This document shows positions 16,416 to 24,463 of a stretch of 42,111 nt of DNA, piece by piece. Each line of letters opens with the position of its first letter. Within the stretch, counting starts at the first letter, position 1. Made by a program: the position numbers and the translations under genes. The notes under the pieces were generated by a model. The model searched no databases. It was not told the DNA's origin and was given only the letters and a program-made list of their open reading frames with translations. Source of the stretch: Rhodospirillales bacterium Ga0074136 (GTDB lineage Bacteria; Pseudomonadota; Alphaproteobacteria; Acetobacterales; Acetobacteraceae); contig LNEW01000100.1 in NCBI GenBank assembly GCA_001464375.1, forward strand, positions 1 through 42,111. The letters run 5' to 3'.

Positions 16416-18212
16416 TCAGTCGGGCAGGCCGGCCGCGCGCAGGTCCGCCATGTAGCGATCTCGGATGACGGCATCCCGGAACGGCATGCGCGTCTGCAGG
16501 TAGTTCGACAGCGTGAAGGCCGGCTCGAGCTCCATCAATCGGGAAGCGGCGGCTCGCGCCTCATCCACGTGCCCGGCGGCGGACATGACGCCGATCATGA
16601 TGCGCAGATTCGATGTGAAGCGTGGGGTCGCCGCGTCGGACAGCCGGCACCAGCGCAACGCATCGGGCAGGTTGCCATGCACGTAGTGCGCCATGCCAAG
16701 CAGGTTGTAGTAGCTGAACAGATTCTGGTCGAAAGGTGTCAGGCGCAACCCGTGCTCCGCGTGGCGCACGGCCTCGGCCGTCCGCCCGACATACGAAAGC
16801 GTTGCGGAGGACAGCAACCAGGCAAACGCGTTGTTCGGCGCGGCGGACAATGCGCGCTCGAAGAACACCAGGGCGGTGTCGTAATCGTGGAAAAGGTACG
16901 ACCGGACATGGCCGTGTGTCGCCAGTGCTAAACCGTTCTGAAGATCGAGTTCGATCGCGCGCGCCGAGAGGTCCGCGGCGCGCTCCATCTCCGATCGCGG
17001 GTTCGATGACCACCCCTGCCCAACATTCACGCTGTGCCAGCGCGCCATCCACGCCACCGGCAGGGAAAAGCCGGGATCGTGCGTGATTGCACGCTCGAAC
17101 AGCGATCGCGCCTCGTTGAACTTCTCGTGCTGCAGATCGTGGATCAACGCGAGACCACGAAGCGTCAGGTCATAGGCCGTGAAGCTCTCGGGCCGCTTGC
17201 GCAGCGCCCGCTGCAGCTCCGCCGCGCGCACATGCGGCGCGACGCCGGCGACGATGCGCTCGACGATGTGCTCCTGCAGGGCGAACAGCTCGCCGCCCGA
17301 CGTCTCCGCCCGGTCGCCCCACAGCCGCGTGCCGGTCTGCGCGTCCGAGAGCTCGAACTGCAGGCGCAGGTCGCGCCCGGCACGCCGCACGCTGCCGCTC
17401 ACCACATAGCGCACACCCAGCGCGCGGCTCACCTCGCGCGGATCGGCATCGCGCCCGCGCCAGGCCAGTGTCGAACTCCGCGCGACCACCATCAGCTCCC
17501 GCAGGTTGCCCAGCGAGACGACGATGTCCTCCACGATGCCATCGGCGAAGTAGTCGTCCTGCGGATCGCCGCCCAGGTTGCGCAGCGGCATCACCGCCAG
17601 CGAGGGCAGCGGCGAGACATCCGGCGGACTCGGCAGGCGCGTCGGCGGCGTCTCGGGATCGAGCGCATAGGCGCGCTCGGGATGCGGCAGGTGCTTCAAC
17701 GTCAGCCAGCCGAGGTCGCGCGCCGGGCGCGGCAGCATCCCGAACACCGCCTCCTGCACCGTGGCCGAGAGCAGCACCCCGCCAGCCGGCGCGTGTTCCT
17801 GCAGCCGCGCCGCGACATTCACGCCCTGGCCATAGATGTCATGCGCGGTGGCCGTGATCTCCCCGACATGGACCGCGATGCGCAGCGCCAGGGTCGGCGC
17901 CTCCGGTTCCGCGACATCCTCCTGCGCCAGGCGCCGCTGCACCGCCAGCGCCCAGGCCACCGCACCGCGCGGGGCGCCAAACTCCGCCAGCACCCCATCG
18001 CCGGTGGACTTCACGATGCGCCCGCCATGATCGGCCGCGAGCGGGCGCAGCACCCCATCCAGCACCGCCATCCAGCGGCGATGGGTGCGCGCCTCCTCGG
18101 TCGCCATCAGGATGGTGTAGCCAACCACATCCGCGAAGGCGAAGGCGGCGAAGCGCCGCGCGCCGGGCGCGACGTCCGTCTCCAGCACTCGCGTCAAGGG
18201 TTGGGCCGACAT
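16416..18212 (-). CDS. Class III adenylate/guanylate cyclase with TPR domain
   Basis: A 598-aa soluble protein. Residues 20-190 form a class III nucleotide cyclase domain: FAFADVVGYT carries metal ligand Asp28, KSTGDGVLAEFG carries Asp72, and VNVAARLQEHAPAGG matches the Asn/Arg transition-state segment. A TolB-N/FlgO-like middle domain follows (PSLAVMPLRNLGGDPQDDYFADGI, residues about 205-330). The C-terminal half holds TPR-like helices. This architecture is common in Rhizobiales and Acetobacteraceae. It should make cAMP or cGMP, with the TPR part sensing a partner. It shares an operon with the PAP2 protein and is divergent from the S8 protease; a Crp-type regulator lies about 1.6 kb away. 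The ATG at 18212 is the first good start. Substrate choice is not certain. Confidence 0.9.
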   Translation of the reverse strand: MSAQPLTRVLETDVAPGARRFAAFAFADVVGYTILMATEEARTHRRWMAVLDGVLRPLAADHGGRIVKSTGDGVLAEFGAPRGAVAWALAVQRRLAQEDVAEPEAPTLALRIAVHVGEITATAHDIYGQGVNVAARLQEHAPAGGVLLSATVQEAVFGMLPRPARDLGWLTLKHLPHPERAYALDPETPPTRLPSPPDVSPLPSLAVMPLRNLGGDPQDDYFADGIVEDIVVSLGNLRELMVVARSSTLAWRGRDADPREVSRALGVRYVVSGSVRRAGRDLRLQFELSDAQTGTRLWGDRAETSGGELFALQEHIVERIVAGVAPHVRAAELQRALRKRPESFTAYDLTLRGLALIHDLQHEKFNEARSLFERAITHDPGFSLPVAWMARWHSVNVGQGWSSNPRSEMERAADLSARAIELDLQNGLALATHGHVRSYLFHDYDTALVFFERALSAAPNNAFAWLLSSATLSYVGRTAEAVRHAEHGLRLTPFDQNLFSYYNLLGMAHYVHGNLPDALRWCRLSDAATPRFTSNLRIMIGVMSAAGHVDEARAAASRLMELEPAFTLSNYLQTRMPFRDAVIRDRYMADLRAAGLPD

Positions 18213-18316
18213 GGACCGTCAGGTTCCAAAATTGTGCTGCGCCGCGGTGACGGAGATTTCACGAAACGCGTCGGAAGTGCAAGGATGGTGGCGCTCGATG
18301 CACGGAGGCCCGGGTG
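18213..18316. promoter_or_regulatory. Divergent control region, cyclase and protease genes
   Basis: A 104-nt gap between divergent genes. It contains a locally AT-rich patch (CCAAAATTGTG, 18224-18234) just before the cyclase start and a GTGA-N8-TCAC arrangement at 18247-18262. The latter resembles Crp/Fnr half-sites, but with a spacer 2 nt longer than the canonical 6. GGAGGCCCGGGTG precedes the protease ATG. Confidence 0.35.
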
Positions 18317-19774
18317 ATGGCGATCAAGGGCGAGAAGGAACCACCGGCGCGGCCGGTCCGGCGCTGCTTCGTATTCCGCGACCCCGCCTGGCTGCGCAAT
18401 GACGACGACCTGCTGAAAGCCTATCTCGACCCCGATCCGCTTCCGCTGTCGCGCCTGCTGGCGCGACGCCTGGGCCTGGACGGGGCCGACCTGCCGCCTG
18501 CGGAACTCCCGCTGCGCGTCACCCACCGCCCGCTGAATGACTGGCAGTTCGACCTTCCGGAAGACCGCGAGGCCGCGGCCGAACTGCCCCGCCGGCGCGC
18601 GCCGCCGACCGATGCCGCACTGGCGATCCGCTTCGCAACGGAAGACGTCGCGCGCGCCTTCCGCGATCGGGCGGAGCGGGCGCTGGGCAGCTTCGACGCA
18701 CCGCTCGGTGACCTGCGCCTGAATGCCGCGCTGCACTGGGGCCCGGGGCGCGGGGAAGGCAATTCCTTCGGCGACCTGGCTGACGCGCACCGCCTGATCC
18801 GCGCCGATGCGCTGGGCAAGGCGAAACTCGACGGCGAAGGCGTGAAGGTCGTGATCATCGACCAGGGCGTGGATGCAAGCCGCCTGCCCCCCGGAAGCCG
18901 CTTCATGGGCGGCTGGTGGAAACCCTCGCAACCCGGCGCGGTGCCGCCGGGCCAGGCGGCGAAGGACAATCACCACGGCACCATGATCGCGCGCAACGTG
19001 CTCGCGCTGGCGCCGCGCGCCATGATCTTCGACTGCCCGCTGATCCCGCCTCGTATCCTGGGCAACCTGCCGGCCTTCCTGTCGGACGCCTTCGGGGCCA
19101 TCACGCGCATGGCGCTGGATGTCGTGCTGCTCGGGCTGATCCGCCCCAACCGATTCAAGGGCCGCTGGGTCTTCGTGAATGCCTGGTCGGTCTATGATCC
19201 GCGCGGCGAGGCGACGCCCGGCGAATACACCCGCAACCGCTACCATTGGGTCGCCTGTGCGGTGGACCACGCGGCGACAGTGGCGGATGTGGTGTTCGCC
19301 GCCGGCAATTGCGGCGCCTTCTGCCCCGACGGGCGCTGCGCGGAGGAGGTGATCGGCCCCGCCCGCAGCATCCTCGGCGCCAATTCTCTGGACAGTGTGC
19401 TGACCGTCGGCGCGGCACGGGCGGACGGCATCTGGGCGGGCTATTCCTCCCAGGGGCCAGGGCAGTTCCCCGAATACGGCGGTCCGCCGCAGCACAAGCC
19501 GGACGTCGCGGCGCCGGCGCATTTCCGCATGCTCGACACCGCCCACCGGCTGGCCGGTGGGTCCTCGGCCGCCAGCGCGGTGGCGGCGGGCGTGGTGGCC
19601 GCGCTGCGCACGCGCTGGAGCGACAGTGACGTATCCTCCGGCGCGCTGTTCGGCCGGCTGCGCGACGCCGCCTGGCAGCCCGATGGCAGCACCGGCTGGA
19701 ACAACCGCCATGGCCATGGCGTGATGAATTGCGCCGACGTGCTGGCGGGCCTCGCCGGAGTGCCCGCTTCGTGA
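18317..19774 (+). CDS. S8 (subtilisin-family) serine protease
   Basis: A 485-aa protein with a complete subtilase triad: Asp182 in VVIIDQGVD, His220 in DNHHGTMIARN and Ser417 in LAGGSSAASAVAAG (usual form GTSMAAP). The oxyanion Asn lies in FAAGNCG. About 170 residues precede the catalytic domain with no signal peptide or lipobox, so the protease is probably cytosolic or exported by an unusual route. The N-terminal part is charged and could be an inhibitory or targeting domain. The ATG at 18317 is preferred over the GTG at 18314; both follow GGAGGCCCG. It is divergent from the cyclase gene, and its stop overlaps a Crp-like palindrome ahead of the next gene. The substrate is unknown; processing of a neighbour such as the PAP2 protein is speculation. 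Confidence 0.88.
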   Translation: MAIKGEKEPPARPVRRCFVFRDPAWLRNDDDLLKAYLDPDPLPLSRLLARRLGLDGADLPPAELPLRVTHRPLNDWQFDLPEDREAAAELPRRRAPPTDAALAIRFATEDVARAFRDRAERALGSFDAPLGDLRLNAALHWGPGRGEGNSFGDLADAHRLIRADALGKAKLDGEGVKVVIIDQGVDASRLPPGSRFMGGWWKPSQPGAVPPGQAAKDNHHGTMIARNVLALAPRAMIFDCPLIPPRILGNLPAFLSDAFGAITRMALDVVLLGLIRPNRFKGRWVFVNAWSVYDPRGEATPGEYTRNRYHWVACAVDHAATVADVVFAAGNCGAFCPDGRCAEEVIGPARSILGANSLDSVLTVGAARADGIWAGYSSQGPGQFPEYGGPPQHKPDVAAPAHFRMLDTAHRLAGGSSAASAVAAGVVAALRTRWSDSDVSSGALFGRLRDAAWQPDGSTGWNNRHGHGVMNCADVLAGLAGVPAS

Positions 19775-19784
19775 CGCGCGTCAC
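19771..19784. promoter_or_regulatory. Perfect GTGA-N6-TCAC palindrome, candidate Crp-type operator
   Basis: GTGACGCGCGTCAC is a perfect 14-bp palindrome with the core half-sites and 6-nt spacing of a Crp/Fnr-family operator (consensus TGTGA-N6-TCACA; the outermost bases here are c and t). It lies 71 nt upstream of the Crp/Fnr-type gene and overlaps the TGA of the S8 protease gene. Autoregulation of the downstream regulator is the simplest reading. Confidence 0.55.
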
Positions 19785-19855
19785 TCCCACCATCGCCCGG
19801 CGCGGCGCAGTCTCCTTCCGGTGGCACCGCCCGGGTGCCCTGCAGGAGACCGCCC

Positions 19856-20620
19856 ATGCGCGCGATTCCGGATCCCGTCGTCCCGCATCTCGTGTGGCTG
19901 CGCCCCGCCGTGACTGAGCCCGTGCGCCCGCCAACCCTGGCCGACATTGCCTTCTTCCGCGGCGCCGATCCGGCCGCGCTCGCGAAGCTCGCCGCTGCCG
20001 TGCGCTGGCGCATGGTGGAGCCGGGCCAGGTCGTGGTGGACGAGGACGAACCCTCGACCGACATCTTCTTCGTGACCAGCGGTGCGGTGCGGGTCCAGCT
20101 GCGCGCCGCCTCGGGGCGCGAGGTGCTGCTCAACGAATTCGGCGCCGGCGAATTCTTCGGCGAGCTGTCGGCCATCGACGGCGCGCCGCGCGCGGCGAAT
20201 GTCACCGCCATCGCGCGGTCGCGCCTGTGCATCGTGCCGGCGCCGGCCTTCCTCGATTTCATCTTCGCCACACCCACCGCCTGCCATGGGCTGCTGCGCA
20301 CCCTGGCGGCGAAGCTGCGCCTGCAGACCGAACGCACGCTGGAACGCGAGGCGCTGCCGGTGCGCCTGCGGCTGTTCTCGGAATTGCTGCGCCTGTCGCG
20401 CCCGCGCGCCAGCGCGCCCGGCGAACGCGTTGTCTCGCCGCCGCCGCCGCATCATGAATTGGCGGCGCGGATCGGCGCGCGGCGCGAAGTGGTGTCGCGC
20501 GAGCTGTCGGAGATGACGCGCGAAGGGTGGCTGGCGCGCGACCGCCGCGCCATCCGCATCCTGCGCGTGACGGAGATGCAGAAGCTGGTCTCCGCGGAGC
20601 TGCGCGCGCCGGCCGCCTGA
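19856..20620 (+). CDS. Crp/Fnr-family transcriptional regulator
   Basis: A 254-aa regulator. Residues about 25-150 form a cyclic-nucleotide-binding fold with the phosphate-binding cassette GEFFGELSAIDGAPRAANV (98-116). Glu103 and Arg112, the ligand-contact positions of Crp, are kept, while the Ser after the Arg is Ala. The winged helix-turn-helix is at about 199-222 (HHELAARIGARREVVSRELS). No iron-sulfur cysteines are present, so it is not FNR-like. The presence of a nucleotide cyclase gene about 1.6 kb away makes cAMP or cGMP a plausible ligand, which is inference. The ATG at 19856 has CAGGAGACCGCCC upstream. The perfect GTGA-N6-TCAC palindrome 71 nt upstream suggests autoregulation. Confidence 0.9.
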   Translation: MRAIPDPVVPHLVWLRPAVTEPVRPPTLADIAFFRGADPAALAKLAAAVRWRMVEPGQVVVDEDEPSTDIFFVTSGAVRVQLRAASGREVLLNEFGAGEFFGELSAIDGAPRAANVTAIARSRLCIVPAPAFLDFIFATPTACHGLLRTLAAKLRLQTERTLEREALPVRLRLFSELLRLSRPRASAPGERVVSPPPPHHELAARIGARREVVSRELSEMTREGWLARDRRAIRILRVTEMQKLVSAELRAPAA

Positions 20621-20638
20621 CCTGGACGCGCCCCGCCG

Positions 20639-20660
20639 CCTGCCGCAGCATCGCGGCAGG
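20639..20660 (+). promoter_or_regulatory. Leader hairpin before the hydroxyacid dehydrogenase gene
   Basis: CCTGCCGC (20639-20646) and GCGGCAGG (20653-20660) form a perfect 8-bp stem with a 6-nt loop. It sits between the Crp-type regulator and the dehydrogenase gene, ending 13 nt before the dehydrogenase ATG and just before its GGAGGGAC ribosome site. There is no T-run. It may limit read-through or tune translation. Confidence 0.45.
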
Positions 20661-20673
20661 ACGGAGGGACGAC

Positions 20674-21630
20674 ATGACCAAGCCGCTGCTGCTGCTGTGG
20701 ACCGACGGGGCCGAGCCCTACGCGCGCGCGATCGCGGAGGCGGGCCTCGCCGACCGCCTGCGGATCGAGACGCTGCCGCGCGCCGCCACGCCCGACGAAT
20801 CGCTGCTGGCCGAGGCGGAGGCGATGCTCTCCTGGGGCCCGCCGGCCGGGATGCTGGCGCGCATGCCGAAGCTGCGCTTCGTGCAGGCACTGACGGCGGG
20901 TGTGGAGCATTGGCTCGCACGCGCCGACCTGCCGGCGAACCTGGCGCTGTCCTGCGCGCGCGGGACGCATCGCGTGCAGATGCCGGAGAACATCCTGGGC
21001 GCGCTGTTCCACATCACGAAGCCCTATGCCGCGATCGTCGGCGACAACGTGGCCGCGCGCTGGACGCGGCGGGTCTCGACCACGCTGGCGGGACAGACGC
21101 TCGGCATCCTCGGCCTGGGTGCCATCGGAGCGGAGCTGGCGCGCAAGGCGGCGGCGCTCGAGATGCGGGTGATCGGCACCAAGCGCGGCGCCGGCCCGGT
21201 GGCGCATGTCGAACGCGTGGTCGGGCCGGAAGGCACCGATGCCGTGCTGGCGGAGAGCGACTTCGTGGTCCTGCTGCTGCCCGCCACGCCGGCGACCGAG
21301 AACTTCATCGACGCCACCCGCCTGGCGCAGATGAAGAAGACCGCCTGGCTGCTGAATTTCGGCCGCGGCGCGCTGATCAAGGACGCCGACCTGGTCGCTG
21401 CCGCGCGCGCCGGCACCATCGCCGGCGCCGTGTTGGACGTATTCCGCACGGAACCCCTGCCCGCCGAGCATCCCTTCTGGGGCGAGGAGAAGATCATGGT
21501 GCTGCCCCATATCGGCGGCCTGCACCCTCAGCGTGATTCCATGGTGGCGGCGCTGCTGGTCGACAACCTGCACCGCTTCGTGGACGGCGCGCCGCTGACG
21601 CAGCTGGTCGACCGGAAGGCGGGCTACTGA
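20674..21630 (+). CDS. D-2-hydroxyacid dehydrogenase
   Basis: A 318-aa NAD(P)-dependent enzyme that interconverts a 2-keto acid and a D-2-hydroxyacid. The Rossmann motif GLGAIG is at residues 147-152. The catalytic set is present: Arg in NFGRGALI, Glu in FRTEPLPAEHPFW, and His in LPHIGG. Length is typical. The ribosome site GGAGGGACGAC precedes the ATG. Its TGA overlaps the ATG of the following SDR gene (TGATG), so the two are translationally coupled and likely act on the same or related metabolites. Specific substrate unknown. Confidence 0.92.
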   Translation: MTKPLLLLWTDGAEPYARAIAEAGLADRLRIETLPRAATPDESLLAEAEAMLSWGPPAGMLARMPKLRFVQALTAGVEHWLARADLPANLALSCARGTHRVQMPENILGALFHITKPYAAIVGDNVAARWTRRVSTTLAGQTLGILGLGAIGAELARKAAALEMRVIGTKRGAGPVAHVERVVGPEGTDAVLAESDFVVLLLPATPATENFIDATRLAQMKKTAWLLNFGRGALIKDADLVAAARAGTIAGAVLDVFRTEPLPAEHPFWGEEKIMVLPHIGGLHPQRDSMVAALLVDNLHRFVDGAPLTQLVDRKAGY

Positions 21631-22400
21631 TGGGCTACGCGCCCTTCGACCTGGCCGGCAAGGTCGCGCTGGTCACCGGCGGGAATTCCGGCATCGGCCT
21701 GGGCATGGCGCAGGCTTTGGCGCAGGCCGGCGCCGATGTCGCCATCTGGGGAACGAACGCGGCGAAGAACGCCGACGCTGTGGCGGCGCTGGCGGCGCAT
21801 GGCGGGCGCGTGCATGCGGAGCTGTGCGACGTCGGCGAGGAAGTCGCGGTGGACCGTGCCTTCGCCGCGACGCTCGCCGCGCTCGGGCGGGTCGATGCCT
21901 GCTTCGCCAATGCCGGCACCTATGGTCGCAAGATGAAGTTCACCGAGCTCGACAGCGCGGAATGGCACCGCGTGACGCGGGTGAACCTGGATGGCGCCTT
22001 CTACACGCTGCGCGCGGCGGCGCGGCATATGGCCGAGCGCGGCGGCGGCGGGTCGCTGGTCGGCACGGCGTCGCTCGCCGCCATCGAGGGCGCGGCGCGC
22101 AACGCGCAATACGCCGCGACCAAGGGTGCGATGGTGGCGATGATCCGCGCGCTGGCGGTCGAACTGGCGCGGCACGGCATTCGCGCCAATGCCGTGCTTC
22201 CCGGCTGGATCGAGACGCCGATGACCGCGCCCAGCGTGGCGGACGACAGGTTCGCCGCCGCCGTGCTGCCGCGCATCCCTGCCCGGCGCTGGGGCACCGG
22301 GACGGATTTCGGCGGCATCGCGGTGTACCTCGCCTCCGATGCCTCGGCCTACCATTCGGGCGACTGCCTGGTGGTGGATGGCGGGTATTCGCTGTTCTAG
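21630..22400 (+). CDS. SDR-family oxidoreductase
   Basis: A 256-aa classical short-chain dehydrogenase/reductase. The cofactor motif TGGNSGIG is at residues 16-23, with the structural NAG in CFANAG, the catalytic Ser in VGTASLAAIEG and YAATK giving the Tyr/Lys pair. The C-terminal DCLVVDGGYSLF is typical. Translation is coupled to the hydroxyacid dehydrogenase by a 1-nt overlap. The stop TAG overlaps the TAG of the convergent TRAP permease gene within a CTAG palindrome, so there is no spacer for a terminator. The substrate is probably a hydroxy or keto acid linked to its partner gene, which is inference. Confidence 0.92.
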   Translation: MGYAPFDLAGKVALVTGGNSGIGLGMAQALAQAGADVAIWGTNAAKNADAVAALAAHGGRVHAELCDVGEEVAVDRAFAATLAALGRVDACFANAGTYGRKMKFTELDSAEWHRVTRVNLDGAFYTLRAAARHMAERGGGGSLVGTASLAAIEGAARNAQYAATKGAMVAMIRALAVELARHGIRANAVLPGWIETPMTAPSVADDRFAAAVLPRIPARRWGTGTDFGGIAVYLASDASAYHSGDCLVVDGGYSLF

Positions 22401-24445
22401 GCAGGCGCCGCCTGCGCGCGCGCGCGCAGCCAGTTCAGCCCCAGGACCGGCGCCGCGATCACCGCCCCGGCCGCCGTCATCACCACCGAGGGTGAGATCA
22501 TCAGCAGCGATGCGATGACCAGCACCCCCTGCGACACCAGCCCCATATGGGTGAAGGCATATCCCGTCAGGCCGATGCCCAGGAACAGCACGCCGATGGC
22601 GCAGGTGATGGTGGTGAACAGGAAGGCACCGATGGTGAAGTCATCCACCATGATCAGCATCACCGGTGCATAGGCGAAGACGAAGGGCACTGTCGCCTTC
22701 GCCATGCCAAGCCGGAACGCGGTGATCCCCGTGCGGAACGGGTTCGACCCGGCGATGCCGGCGGCGGCATAGGCCGCCACGCAGACCGGTGGCGTCAGGT
22801 CCGCGAGGATACCGTAGTAGAGGATGAAAAGGTGCGCCGCGAGCGGCGGCACCCCCAGCTGCTGCACCGCCGGGGCCGCAATCGCGGCCAGCACGATGTA
22901 CAGCGCCGTGGTCGGGATGCCCGCGCCCATCGCGATGCAGATCAGCGCGATGAAGACCAGCGTGATGAACAGCGTCAGGCCCTGCATGGAGCCGATGCTG
23001 GCAGGCAGGAGCTCGACGATCGGGCGGAAGAATTCCGCCGTCTGCACGGCTGCCTGGGTGACGATGAAGCTGATGCGGAAGCCTGCCCCGGTCAGCGTGA
23101 CCACGCCGACCACGATGCCGACCGCCGCCGCCGCCGCACCGACCGCGAGCGCATAGCGCGCGCCCATGTCGAACGCGTCCCACAGGTCCTTCAGCGTCAT
23201 GCGGTTGCGCGGGTTCAGGAAGCCCACGACGATGCAGGCGCTGATGCCGGTGAAGGCCGCGAGATACGGCGTGTAGCCCTGCATGATCACATAGACCAGC
23301 AGCACCAGCGGGATCACGGTGGGCCAGCCGTCGCGGATGGTCGGCCACAGGCGCGGGATCTCGCTGGGGTCCATGCCGCGCAGGCCCAGGCGCTTGGCTT
23401 CGAAATGCACCTGCACGAAGACACCCCAGAAATGCATCGCGGCCGGCACGGCCGCGGCGATCAGCAGGGTGGTCAGCGGGATTTCGAGGAATTCGATCAT
23501 CACGAAGGCCGCGGCCCCCATAATGGGCGGTGTGATCTGCCCACCCGCGCTCGCCGCCGCCTCCACAGCGCCGGCGAAATGTGGCTGATAACCGACACGC
23601 TTCATGGCCGGGATGGTCAATGACCCGGTGGTGACCGTGTTCGCGATGGATGATCCGCTGATCGACCCGAACATGGCGGAGGACACCACCGCCACCTTGG
23701 CCGGCCCGCCCGGATAGCGCCCGGCGATGATCGACGCGATGTCGATGAAGAACTGGCCGAGCCCCATGCGCGTGGCCAGCACGCCGAACAGCACGAAGTG
23801 GAAGACGAAGGTCGCGACCACCTTCACCGGGATGCCGAAGATGCCTTCCTGCGTGAGATACACGTGGCTGAGGAAGGCCTCCCACGACGACCCGGGATGC
23901 GCCAGCACGCCGCTCAGGTTGTTGCCGAACAGCCCGTACAGGATGAACACGATCACGATGACGGGCAGCACCCAGCCCATCGCGCGGCGCGTCGTCTCCA
24001 GCACCAGCACGATCATGATCGTGCCCATGATCATGTCCGGCAGGTTCGGCATGCCGATGCGGAAGGTGAGCTCGTCGAAGACGATAGGCAGGTAGAAGCA
24101 GGCCGCCGCCACCAGGCCCGCGAGGATCCAGTCCGTCACCGGCACGTTGCCGATGCGCGGGCCGAATTCGTGCTTGGTGGGGAACATGATGAAGATCAGG
24201 CCAAGCACGCCGGCCAGGTGGATCGACTTGTGCCAGTGCTCGGTCAGGATGCCGAAGCCGGCCGTGTAGTAGTGGAAGGCCGACAGCGCGACCAGCGTGG
24301 CCGAGACGAAGATCGCCGTCGGGCCATGCAGGTCGCGGAAGGAGACTTCGCTGTCGTACTTCTTCTCGAGCTCGGCCGCGGCGTCGAGGTCGAGCGTCGC
24401 GCGGCCGGCAGGGGCGGCCGTGCCGCGGGGATCTGATGCGGACAC
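22397..24445 (-). CDS. TRAP transporter fused permease (TAXI-associated DctQM)
   Basis: A 682-aa inner-membrane protein combining the small (DctQ-like) and large (DctM-like) TRAP subunits. Hydrophobic helices run from about residue 45 to the end. Conserved large-subunit segments include GSISGSSIANTVTTGSLTIP, the paired glycine motif AASAGGQITPPIMGAAAF, and TPPVCVAAYAAAGIAGSNP near the C-terminus. The permease uses a sodium or proton gradient to import a solute delivered by its periplasmic receptor, encoded 18 nt upstream. A charged cytosolic N-terminus precedes the first helix. The ATG at 24445 is the first start. Length fits the fused TAXI type. Confidence 0.95.
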   Translation of the reverse strand: MSASDPRGTAAPAGRATLDLDAAAELEKKYDSEVSFRDLHGPTAIFVSATLVALSAFHYYTAGFGILTEHWHKSIHLAGVLGLIFIMFPTKHEFGPRIGNVPVTDWILAGLVAAACFYLPIVFDELTFRIGMPNLPDMIMGTIMIVLVLETTRRAMGWVLPVIVIVFILYGLFGNNLSGVLAHPGSSWEAFLSHVYLTQEGIFGIPVKVVATFVFHFVLFGVLATRMGLGQFFIDIASIIAGRYPGGPAKVAVVSSAMFGSISGSSIANTVTTGSLTIPAMKRVGYQPHFAGAVEAAASAGGQITPPIMGAAAFVMIEFLEIPLTTLLIAAAVPAAMHFWGVFVQVHFEAKRLGLRGMDPSEIPRLWPTIRDGWPTVIPLVLLVYVIMQGYTPYLAAFTGISACIVVGFLNPRNRMTLKDLWDAFDMGARYALAVGAAAAAVGIVVGVVTLTGAGFRISFIVTQAAVQTAEFFRPIVELLPASIGSMQGLTLFITLVFIALICIAMGAGIPTTALYIVLAAIAAPAVQQLGVPPLAAHLFILYYGILADLTPPVCVAAYAAAGIAGSNPFRTGITAFRLGMAKATVPFVFAYAPVMLIMVDDFTIGAFLFTTITCAIGVLFLGIGLTGYAFTHMGLVSQGVLVIASLLMISPSVVMTAAGAVIAAPVLGLNWLRARAQAAPA

Positions 24446-24463
24446 GGCCCTGCCTTTACGGAA

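Noticed and set aside
18247..18262. GTGA-N8-TCAC as a Crp operator between cyclase and protease genes
   Set aside because: The half-site spacing is 8 rather than 6 nt, so it does not fit a Crp dimer; kept only as a note in the control region.
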